From contig JAKZHN010000019.1 in NCBI GenBank assembly GCA_037179335.1, positions 680,145-744,144 of the forward strand: a stretch of 64,000 nucleotides of DNA, written 5' to 3'. The notes below the pieces were generated by a model, which was not told the origin of the DNA, did not search any database, and saw nothing but the letters and a program-made list of their open reading frames with translations. Below are positions 11,139 through 20,551 of this stretch, in pieces; position 1 is the first letter of the stretch, and the number at the start of each line of letters is the position of its first letter. The DNA comes from Cyclaneusma minus (taxonomy: Eukaryota; Ascomycota; Leotiomycetes; Marthamycetales; Marthamycetaceae). The position numbers and the translations under genes were made by a program.

Positions 11139-14100
11139 ATGCAGTGTTTTACGGAGTTGACGCCTCCAACGGCCGTCACCCACTCCCTAAGCCTGCCTTT
11201 CCTGGCCGCAGACGCTCACAATCTCGTTGTTGCCAAAACCTCCCTGCTCCAGATCTTCTCCACCAAGCAGGTCGCTGTGCAACTCGACTCCAAAGATCCC
11301 GGCGCCCAAAACACGGCCGAAAATGCCATCGCTGACCGCCGATTGAAAGACGAGGATGGTCTGGAAGCTGCCTTCCTGGGCGCTGACTCTGGTTCTTTGC
11401 GACTCGACCGCGCCAGTACCACGAAGCTCGTCTTGGTTGCTGAGTATGCCCTTTCGGGAACCATCACGTCGCTTGTGCGCGTGAAGACTCTGAACTCCAA
11501 GTCCGGCGGCGAGGCGCTGCTGCTTGCATTCAAGGATGCTAAGCTCAGTCTGGTCGAGTGGGATCCCGAGAGACATGGCTTGTCGACTATTTCCATACAC
11601 TACTACGAGCAGGAAGACATCCGCGCAGGGCCATGGGCACCAACTTTGGGCGATTGCGTCAATTACTTGGTGGCAGATCCGGGAAGCAGATGCGCTGCGC
11701 TCAAATTCGGAGCCCGAAACCTGGCTATCCTGCCATTCATCCAGGGAGACGAAGACATTGCAATGGATGACTGGGATGAGGATGTCGATGGTCCCCGGCC
11801 AGTGGAAAACGATTCGGCAAAACCCAAGGAGGTCAATGGCACCCAAGACAAGCCATATGCATCCTCCTTCGTTCTCCCGATGTCAACGCTTGATCCAGCC
11901 CTGATACGCCCAATCCATCTTGCATTCCTCTACGAGTATCGCGAGCCTACATTTGGAATCTTGTCCTCAGCTACCATGCCCTCGTCATCTCTTCTACACG
12001 AGAGGAAAGATTGCTTGTCATACATGGTTTTCACCCTAGATCTCGACCAGAAAGCCTCTACCACCATTCTTGCTGTGAAAGGCCTACCATATGATCTCAC
12101 AAAGGTCATTGCCTTACCTTCTCCGATAGGTGGCGCTCTGCTAGTTGGAGCCAACGAGCTTGTCTATGTTGACCAAGCTGGCAAGACAGGTGGAGTTGCA
12201 GTGAACAGTTTTGCAAAGCAGTGCACAAACTTTGCCTTGTCCGACCAAGCGGATCTCGACATGCGCTTGGAAGGTTGCCAAATCCAACAGCTGTCCATCG
12301 AGCACGGTGAAATGCTCATCATCTTAAGGACTGGTTCACTTGCTATCTTGAGCTTCAAAATTGATGGCCGGTCTGTCTCGGGTCTCCACGTTAGGCATGT
12401 TCCCCAGGATGCAGGCGGGCGAGTAGTCCCTCCTAGTCCTTCTTCTTCGTCCTTGCTCAGCCGCAACTCAATGTTCATTGGGAGCGACATTTGCGAGTCC
12501 TTGGTTCTTGGTTGGTCAAAGAAGTGGGGTCAATCGGCAAAAAAGCGCATTCGATCCTTGGATGATGCAGCTGTCGAAGACGATATGTTTCCCGACGAGG
12601 ATGGTGACATTGATATCGATGATGATGATCTGTATGGCGACGAAGCTGCACCAGTCGAAAAGCATATCAACGGTGTCAATGGCACGGATTCTGCGAGCCA
12701 AAAGGGAGATTACATATTTCGAGTACACGACTCACTCTTGAACATTGCACCAATGAAAGACATAACCTTTGGCAGGCCGACTCGAACAACAGAAGGTGAG
12801 AAGTCACCGGATACAGAAGACATCGACAGCAGTCTCAATCTTATGGGTATCAGTGGACAAGACAGAAGCTGCGCACTTTCAATATTGAAAACAGGGGTTT
12901 CGCCAAACACCGTGGGTCGTTTTGACTTTCCAGAAGCGCAAGGTGTTTGGGCCTTGAGTGTGAAGAAGCCATCTGCAGTAGCTTTACAATCAAACCAGAG
13001 CAAAACAGCAATGAATGGTGACTACGGCGCAGCAGCTCAAGTTGACAGGCTTATGATTGTTTCAAAAGTTGGCACTGCAGGCGAAGAGGAGTCCGCAGTC
13101 TACGGGCTTACAGCAGCGAATTTCGAAGCTCTGAAAGATACCGAGTTTGAGCCCGCCGCTGGATCGACTATTGAAGCAGGTACTCTGGGCAATGGAATGC
13201 GTGTCATCCAAGTGCTGAAGTCGGAAGTAAGATGTTACGACGGAGGTGAGTCCTTGGCCTTTTTCATTTCTTCTCTCCACCCTTTCCTTGTGCATCAGTC
13301 AAGGCAGCACTTCGGGGTTTACGGAATGCTCGGGGAACTACTACATTGCCGCATCTTCTTGCTCTTACTTTGGGACTACCATAGCGGCATATCATGTTCT
13401 TTAGCATCAATGGAAGCAATTTACCCCCGAACTTATACATCTATCCTCTGCTGTGCAGTGTACCAAACATTCCATGTACTTGAAGCCTTCCAACTGAGAG
13501 CCACTGATTGACTTTTCTGTGTTTAGACCTTGGATTAGCCCAGATTCTACCCATGGCGGATGAGGAAACGGGAGCAGAGCCGAAGATTGTCAGCGCAAGC
13601 ATCGCAGACCCCTTTCTTCTGTTGTGTCGAGATGATGCAAGCCTATTTGTGGCACGCTGCGACGAGAGCAATGACTTGGAAGAGTTGGAACGTGAAGATG
13701 ATACACTTCTTTCTACACAATGGCTTACCGGATGCCTGTACACCGATAACAACAACGTATTTGCACCGCCGACAGCGGACAAGAGAAGAAAGGTTGGAGA
13801 GAATATCATGATGTTCCTGCTCAGTACCGGCGGCGCTCTTTATGTAAGTTTTCAAGCTGATGTGTATGTCTGTCCTTTTCTAACCCTCATCTTCAGGTTT
13901 ACGCATTACCTGATCTCAAGAAACCCGTCTTCATTGCTGAAGGACTCTGCTTTGTGCCGCCAGTATTGTCGTCTGCGTATGCTGCAAGACGGTCAACGAC
14001 ACGAGAGACATTGACAGAGCTTCTGGTTGCCGACTTGGGTGACGATGTTTCCAAGTCGCCATATCTTATTGTGAGGAGTCCCTTCCCTCCTCTCATCTAT

Positions 14101-15972
14101 GCTTGACTGACTCTCTACAAGCTACGGCCTGCAAGCGATGATCTGACAATCTACCAACCATTCCGAATCCCATCGTCTTCGTCCACTCCATCACCCATAT
14201 CTTCCAGCCTTCAATTCCTGAAACTACATAACCCCCACCTTGCCAAGAATCCTGCTGTTTCATCAGGGGAGATAGCAGGCGATGTTCAGGAAAAGCGAGA
14301 CAGCCCAATGCGTGCGATTGCCAACGTCGGAGGCTACAGTGCAGTTTTCCTCCCTGGAGCTTCTCCAAGCTTTGTCCTCAAGAGCTCGAAAAGCACACCC
14401 AAAGTTTTAAGTCTCCACGGACCAGGTGTGCGAGGCTTAAGCAGTTTCCATACAGAAGGATGTGACAGAGGTTTCATATATATCGACATGAAAGGCATTG
14501 CCCGCGTAGCACGACTACCGCCAGACACCAACTTCACAGAAATTGGCATGTCATTGAAGCAAGTCAATTTCGGCGAGACAATCGACGCAGTGGCCTACCA
14601 CCCATCAGAAGACCTCTACGTCATCGCCACCTGCACCCAGGAACCCTTCGAGCTACCCGTCGGCGAAGACACGCACCACAGAGACTGGCACCGCGAAGAC
14701 ATAAGCTTCAAGCCAATCGTTGATCGCGGCTCTCTCAAACTCGTCTCGCCACAAAACTGGTCCATCATCGACACTATTGAGCTCGAACCCTACGAGGCCG
14801 TCACCTGTCTCGAAACACTCAATCTCGAAGTTTCTGAAGCTTCGCATGAGAGGAAACTGCTGTTTGCGGTAGGGACGGCTGTTACCCGCGGTGAAGACCT
14901 GGCTGTTAAGGGGAATGTGCGCGTCTTCGAGATCATCAATGTGATTCCATACCCCAACCGTCCCGAAACTAACAGGAAGCTCAAATTGCTCGCCCGCGAA
15001 GAGATACCTCGTGGTGCAGTCACTAAGGTTTCTGAGATTGGTGGCCAGGGCTTCATGGTGGTAGCTCAGGGCCAGAAACTCATGGTGCGAGGACTGAAGG
15101 AAGACGGTACACTGTTGCCTGTAGCTTTCCTGGACGTGAACTGCTATGTAACGGCATTGAAAGAGCTCAGGGGCACAGGGATCTGTCTTGTTGGCGATGC
15201 ATTGAAGGGAACGTGGCTGGCCGGATATACGGAGGAGCCGTATAAGATGATGCTCTTTGGCAAGGCGCCGGGCAAGATGGAGGTCGTTGTCGCAGAGCTG
15301 CTTCCGGATGGCAAAGACCTATTTATCGTTGTGGCGGACGCGGACTGCAACTTACATGTGTTGCAGTATGATCCTGAACGTAAGTTTATCCTTCCGATCC
15401 ACTCGTTCTATTCCTTCCTCTTTTGTTCTTGATTGCCCCACCATTCCTGAACTTTGTTGTTAATGAACGTGTCAATAGATCCGAAATCACTCCAAGGTCA
15501 TCTCTTACTACACCGCACGACGTTTGCCCTCGGTGGCCACCTTCCCACAACCATGACACTCCTCCCGCGCACCAAAGCGCCCACCCTGCTTGCCGCCACC
15601 GCGGAAAACGCCAATCTCGCCGCGGAAGCCACGGTTCCGGAGCACGAGATCCTCATCACGTCGCTCACAGGCTCAATCAGCGTCCTATCGCCGCTATCCG
15701 AAGCGCAATACAGACGAGTGAGCACGCTGTCCAGTCATCTCAGCAACATGCTGTACCATCCCTGCGGTCTCAATCCGAAGGCGTACAGGCAGGCGAGAGA
15801 TGCGCCCGAAGGCATGCTGGGTGGTCGGCAGGTAGTTGATGGTAGTCTAGTGGGTAGGTGGATGGAGTTGGGAACTCAGCGCAGATTGGAGGTTGCCGGA
15901 CGGGTCGGCGTGGGTATGCAGGAGGTGAGGGATGATTTGGAGGGGTTGGTCAGTGGGCTGGGATATCTTTGA
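11139..15972 (+). CDS. CFT1: Cleavage and polyadenylation specificity factor subunit A, CFT1/CPSF160
   Basis: Five exons: 11139-13245, 13527-13843, 13897-14070, 14122-15379, 15479-15972, giving 1,449 residues, near the usual size of fungal CFT1. The start MQCFTELTPPTAVTHSLSLP is the family's characteristic N-terminus and is preferred over an in-frame ATG 18 bases upstream. The protein should form three WD40-like beta-propellers (MMS1_N/CPSF_A architecture), scaffolding the CPSF/CPF complex that recognises the poly(A) signal in the nucleus. Recognisable stretches are ALPDLKKPVFIAEGLCFVPP, LLARE followed by IPRGAVTKVSEIGGQGFMV, and QYDPEHPKSLQGHLLLHR at the last junction. Acidic clusters around residues 210 and 490 lie in linkers. 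Intron 1 is 281 nt, far longer than the other three (51-99 nt), and its first 88 codons remain open, which would extend an unspliced product. Confidence 0.95.
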
Positions 15973-16189
15973 TTTCCAGAGTTGCCAAAACATGGTTATG
16001 AAAGTCTTTTGCCCTAAAACAAATTTGCAGCCGCCCGGGTAAACCCCGGCGCTATCCGGATTAGGCTTAGTGGAGTGGATTTCATAATTTCGATTGTGGA
16101 TTTATCAATTCCCTTCTCAATACACATACTGTTCAAAGCCGGGATCATCGGAGCCAAGTCGAAGCAAGCCTTACGATCCAACAAGAATC

Positions 16190-17174
16190 ATGGGCATGAG
16201 TCCGTCAAGCCAGATGGGGTGGTTCGGCGGCCCGCCTGACAACATGGGTACGTCACAAAGTGCCATGAAAAAAATTCTGAATACGGTGAGATCAGTGGGC
16301 GAATATTCCCAGTCAACTCGGAAAACTTCCAGATGTCTTGGAATGTCCCAAATCACTTGGGATATTCCAAAGCATTTGGGATATTCACAATCACTCGGAG
16401 ACTATAGACCGTATTCAGACTTTTCCCTCCCACTGTACATGTCTTACGCTCCTAGCACACTCTCGCTGACATTCTGCCTCCGTCCAGACAATTCCGCGGC
16501 TGACAACTGCCCGTGTCCTGATCCTGCACCAGGACCCGATGGAACCGTACTCGAACCTCCTCCAAACAGTTGCTCTTGTGACGACCCTGGCGAGGTTTAC
16601 ATGTACGATTCGCTGCTTATGGTGACGCTTGTGCTATCTTGTCTCTTCGTTATGGTTATTCTAGTACGTTCGAGAGTCACAGTACAACGCAAAGGAAAGG
16701 AATTGTGGATTAGGATTGTGTCTTTCCTCGGGTCAGTGTGGCATGGGATTATGTCTGCCACCGGAGCATGTTGTCAGAGGGGCGGGTCAGTGTGGCATGG
16801 GATTATGTCTGCCATCGGAGCCTGTTCGCAGAGGGTTAGATCTCACCTCAAGGAATGGGCGGAGGAGAGTACGTCTTCCTTCCTTCAAGTTTTCCGCTCT
16901 GCACGCAGTGCCCAGAGTTGTCTGGATTGCGAATATCCCAAATAACCAGGAATATTCCCAGTAACTAGGAATATTCCAGGTGCTATGGAATATCCCAAGT
17001 AATTTGGGACATTCCAAGTTTCTGTTGAATTCTTGACTGATTTGTGGAACGAAATCTTTAGGGGCTCGAAATAAAGCCGACTCCGACGGCGATCCGAGAC
17101 AAGCTATCGCTCAGCCGCAGGGAGCTATCCCGTTACAACAAATGGGTCCCCAGTCGCAGGAAGATGTCGAATGA
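16190..17174 (+). CDS. Hypothetical single-pass membrane protein with repeat elements in both introns
   Basis: Three exons by splice signals and phase: 16190-16247, 16488-16868, 17062-17174, encoding 183 residues. The protein has a Cys/Pro-rich segment (DNCPCPDPAPGPDG, PPNSCSCDDPGE), one membrane span near MVTLVLSCLFVMVILV followed by basic residues, then two tandem 18-residue repeats beginning SVWHGIMSA and a Gln/Pro-rich tail. I recognise no family. Both introns (240 and 193 nt) are long because each carries a copy of the 19-bp-repeat element. Both have good branch sites (CTGAC, TTGACTGAT) and acceptors. The frame ends at TGA, but the same frame stays open for a further 57 codons to a TGA at 17346-17348, with plausible coding character (SPPAKTYWGTELY). 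The annotated end may thus be a recent stop. The first exon is short, and an upstream exon is possible. Confidence 0.55.
16258..16435 (+). mobile_element. Fold-back MITE, copy A, in intron 1 of the membrane protein gene
   Basis: 178 bp. The left end reads AAGTGCCATGAAAAA and the right end, reverse-complemented, CAGTGGGAGGGAAAA. Both continue to a TCTGAATACGG-like segment, so the terminal inverted repeats are about 27-29 bp. The interior (16298-16394) is a tandem array of 19-20 bp units with the core GGGAATATTCCCAA in various states of decay. The flank after the right end is TA. It matches copy B (35668-35844, opposite strand) along its whole length. Removing it leaves an intron of 62 nt, the local norm, so it looks inserted into a pre-existing intron. 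It has no coding capacity and must be non-autonomous. Confidence 0.75.
16731..16838 (+). repeat. 54-bp in-frame tandem duplication
   Basis: Two adjacent copies beginning GGTCAGTGTGGCATGGGATT, offset by exactly 54 bases (18 codons) and differing at a few positions. Each encodes SVWHGIMSA followed by TGACCQR or IGACSQR. It lies in exon 2 of the single-pass membrane protein gene, just after its membrane span. Confidence 0.85.
16906..17022 (-). mobile_element. Truncated copy of the 19-bp-repeat MITE in intron 2
   Basis: Five consecutive units of exactly 19 bp (16928-17022) carrying GAATATCCCAA and GGAATATTCC cores. Unit by unit it aligns with copy B of the plus strand. A CAGTG at 16906 may be the remaining left terminus, with some 20 bases of the terminal repeat missing. 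No right terminal repeat is recognisable. It sits wholly inside the 193-nt intron 16869-17061, in the opposite orientation to copy A in the previous intron. The strand given is relative to copy A. Confidence 0.65.
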
Positions 17175-17556
17175 CAACGAACTACATCCCAGATGCCAAG
17201 CGGTGCCGAATCATCACAAACTGCGTCCCAGCCGCCACGCGATGTCACTTCGCCACCGGCCAAAACCTACTGGGGCACCGAGTTATATACTTCACCCGAG
17301 TATCCGCACGGTGAACCTCTCCCGTGGTCCGACCCAGTGACTTCTTGAAGGTTCGGGTTTTGAAAAAACATAGCCTCTGGCTTTTACTAGCTGGAGATAG
17401 CATGAGAGAAGCGATCTTCGATCACAGCGTTAGGGGGTGTTAAAAATGGCGAGGCAAGACTTTAATGCAAATCATAGGTCTAAAAATGTTCGCAGATTCC
17501 TCGATGAGTGAGACCTTCGTATTCTACGTTGAAGAAACCAGATAGCAACTCATGGC

Positions 17557-18501
17557 TCAACTCATCCACCTGTCAACAAGCTTCATCGCCAACGGAAATA
17601 GGCTCACAAACTCCTCGTCTTCCTCCGCATGGCCATACGTATCATCATCCAGACGGTTGAACCTCTCCACGTCCGCCACCATACTCCGACATACCCTTCG
17701 CAAACCCGAAAGCTCATCGCCCGCCTCATCTTTTGCTTGAAGCAATAGCTTAACCATCACCTCATCCGGTCGCGGAGCATCATGCCACCAAGTTTCTCTC
17801 ACATCCCAGCTGTACGGGCTAGCAAGAGACATCCGGGGATACCAGTACTTCCCCAGATAGACCAGCGTCTCTGCCGCAGTCTGTGATGCGCCGTGCATTT
17901 TCCCATCTCCTGCATATCGACAATAAAATCGTGCATGGCCTTGCTGAAACCATCTCCGCCATACCCATGGCGAGAAGAGAAATCGCGTGGTACCAAGACA
18001 GTTCTGCGATACTCTTCGTCGATTTTCTCTCGGGCTGCCTTGGCTGCATGGGCAATATCAGATGGGGTCGGTGTTCGGCGTGTTTCGGCGTCTATTAGTG
18101 TAAGTGAGGTGGTCATTTATTATTTTCATACAATAATGTAAGTTACTCTTTGCCTCATCTGAGATCTCAGCTTCACATTTCGCGATCAGATCGTCCAGGA
18201 ATTGTTGGGTTTGCTGCTCCGCCTCCTCATCGGAATCACTGTCCGACTCTTCTTCATCGTCGTCACCCTCGCTGTTGTCATCGCTATAGTCCTCACCGTA
18301 CTCGTCTTCAAGATGACCGGGATCATCGGAATCGTAGTCATTGGGTCCATCAGCGGATTCGTTGTCCACATCATCTGCAGCTCTCGGATGGGATTGCTGA
18401 GGAGCCGAGTCTGGTTTTGCTACTTTGCGAGGCGGCGAGGGCTCAGCACTTTCTGTGGGCTCGGTGGAGAGCTGAGAGCGTTTCTTCTCATTGGATGCCA
18501 T
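17557..18501 (-). CDS. Acidic hypothetical protein with reading-frame break at a GGGAAAA heptamer
   Basis: Exon 1 (18501-18147) encodes a Lys-poor, Asp/Glu-rich N-terminus (EDEYGEDYSDDNSEG and similar) ending LDDLIAKCEAEISDEAK. A 55-nt GT-AG intron joins it in frame to exon 2 (from 18091). Exon 2 reads AKAAREKIDEEYRRTVLVP and FSKAMHDFIVDMQEMGK. The natural continuation, MHGASQTAAETLVYLGKYWY to WMS at 17557, lies one base back in the -1 frame. The frame change coincides with GGGAAAA at 17904-17898, in the correct phase for -1 slippage. The unshifted frame ends 32 codons later at 17799 (215 residues); the shifted product would be about 297. A one-base homopolymer deletion or an assembly error is the simplest explanation. 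Programmed frameshifting is possible. Family not recognised. Confidence 0.55.
17898..17904 (-). other. Slippery heptamer G GGA AAA
   Basis: The heptamer follows the X XXY YYZ pattern and is phased so that zero-frame codons are GGA and AAA. A -1 slip re-pairs at GGG and AAA and the next codon becomes ATG of the downstream frame. I did not see an obvious strong stem-loop immediately after it, but could not fold the RNA. Confidence 0.4.
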
Positions 18502-18942
18502 TTTCCCTAGGTCTTCGCGACATTTTAAACCGGTATCATTTGGAGAGGTTTGATGAAAGTTTGACGATTTGGCGTGGGGACTAAAACGGTCCCCGCATAT
18601 GCACGGACAAATCATGCAGCATCACGTGCTTTGGACTATACTCAGTCCTCATTGCCTTGCAAAGGATTGATCGTAGTATATATTTTTTTTGACCGTTTAT
18701 CCAAGGCTAATTACAAACTTTTATGTTCTTTCTCACCGATCACCACAGGCCTTACCCTGCGTCCCATCTACTATCATAGCTATGATATACATCCGATTCC
18801 ATATCCCATGTCAAGCAAGCCCCTTACTCGTGTGCATATTTTCGTCTAGCCCGGTTTTCGTCCATAGATAACTATACTGTCGAATCATTAGCCAGTCTGA
18901 CCTTCAACACAGAAAGAGCCTAAGATCGAGGGAAAGAAATGC
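18502..18942. other. Intergenic region between two minus-strand genes
   Basis: Presumed promoter of the acidic protein gene and 3' UTR of the methyltransferase gene. No further structure seen. Confidence 0.45.
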
Positions 18943-20551
18943 TTACACAGGCACGTAAGCATGAATATCCTTGTTGTTCAAGTCCTTCCTCACCCCGTCC
19001 AACAGATCTTCAATGGCCTCCTTACTCATACCGCGTCCCCTGCTCAGGACTGCCAAGCACAAGCCACTCAACGCATTCATGAAGTTTTCCGAGCAGAACT
19101 TTCCCAGTTGCTTCAAATGCTTGCTCTTCGGCCAAGAATTCGTCGGCCAGGCATACTTGACCGTCTTAATGTCTACATATCCCGCATCCTGCAGCCACTG
19201 CTTGTACTGCGGCGACTTGTCATAATCAAGACCCAGGCATCGCGCTGACTCGATGACAAAGTCGGAAACACGTTCGAGATTGGTGCCCTTGATAGTGTCA
19301 TCGATGGAGGTGACGCGTTGTACATCTTGGAACTCGAACCAGCCTCCGGGTGCGGTATGCTCGAAGGCGGAGCGGACGACACCGAAGGGATCGCGGAAGC
19401 AGAAGGCGAGGAGTCGCGCGTGCACGTAGTCGAATCGTTGGGTGAACATCCATTCGTCTTCTGCATCATCGACTTCGAAGGAGCAGTTTGGTGGAACCTG
19501 TGGCTGTGAGCACATGCACTCGGCAAGGAGGGGATTCCTTACGAAGAGGGGTTGGATGGGACTCAAATCTGTGCCAACGACGCGGGCAGACGGGAATGCC
19601 TGTGCTGTGTGGGAGGTTAGATTTATAGTTCGATACTTGATGAGCGTCCTCCTCGGGTGGACTGACCGAAATCGATGGCCCAGATTCCAGTGCCTGTGCC
19701 GATATCCAGCACATTGTGCAGGTTTTTCTTTATTGGTGCTAAATGCAGTTTGCCGTTGAAAGTAGCCATGAACAGGTAATGTTGCAAATCTGATGAGAAG
19801 TCAGCCATGGTATCAGGCATACATTTCGTAGTATACTATCTTACTCAAGCGAGTTTGTTCGCTCTATAAGAATGCATGTTAGCGGTGGCGCTTCCTGTCA
19901 CGAGAACAGCTTGTCACGAACCTCGTCATTTGGTAGTAGATATTCTGGGGGACAATGATTAGCATGGTTTGGCGGATAGGGGTAAATTCATTCCTTACTA
20001 CTTACTTCCTTCCTTGTATCTGTGATACGTTCTCCCGTTCTCCTCTACCATCTCATACACTGTAGATCCAATCGAAGCCGTAGAGGCACTAGGATGCTGA
20101 TTTAGCAATCTTGAACCCACGTGCTATTTCAGACAGTTTTACCTCGAAGACATGTCGCCGATCGCTGAATCGTATTCGTCATCAATCTGGTGGCACAGTC
20201 AGAACCTTCAACTGGCCGACGAATAACAGACCAACTTACATCAATATCGATGTCGTCGTCCGAGTCGGCGTCTTCGTCATCCGATGCATCCTCGTCTATG
20301 TCGGGCTGCCCATGGGGGTCTTCTTGGTCGCGTGGTGGAGGAGAGTGTTCTCTTCCATTGCCCTTTGACCCCGAGGAAGAACCTCCCACCTCACGATCTC
20401 GCTGTCCAGAAGGCATGATATCGTAATAGCCGGGACTGTGCTTTGCACTGCCACTAACGTTGTCACTGTCTTCTCGTTCTCGTCTCTGACATTCGGGTTC
20501 CTCAAGTCTCTCTTTCAAGGTATGGTAATATTCCATTCCCAGAGCAACCAT
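18943..20551 (-). CDS. LaeA-like TAM-domain methyltransferase with micro-exons
   Basis: Eight exons in transcription order: 20551-20240, 20186-20143, 20088-20006, 19944-19922, 19863-19845, 19789-19667, 19604-19543, 19497-18943. They total 406 residues. Frame-exact joining yields the family core NGRTYHRYKEGKYLLPNDE, LNLQHYLFMATFNGKLHLAP, SAM motif I VLDIGTGTGIWAIDF (about residues 188-202), AFPSARVVGTDLSPIQP, VPPNCSFEVDDAEDEW and FDYVHARLLAF. These are hallmarks of LaeA-like and TAM-type class I methyltransferases, several of which act in the nucleus on secondary metabolism and development. This one lies in no biosynthetic cluster. The N-terminal 110 residues are Asp/Ser-rich and low-complexity. 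Exons of 23 and 19 nt are unusually small. The start is provisional, because the frame is open only nine codons upstream and an additional 5' exon near 20570-20700 is possible. Confidence 0.85.

Noticed and set aside
13246..13511. Extension of CFT1 exon 1 through intron 1
   Set aside because: Splicing at 13245/13527 restores the CFT1 sequence; the extension has no family similarity.
16094..16945. A single uninterrupted 283-codon plus-strand frame
   Set aside because: It begins at a TTG, reads through an intron with clear GT, branch and AG signals that contains a MITE, and ends inside the next intron. The three-exon model explains it better.
19743..19820. ATG at 19820 as the start of a shorter methyltransferase
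   Set aside because: That ATG falls inside an intron; splicing upstream restores the conserved YLLPNDE and LNLQHYLF motifs.
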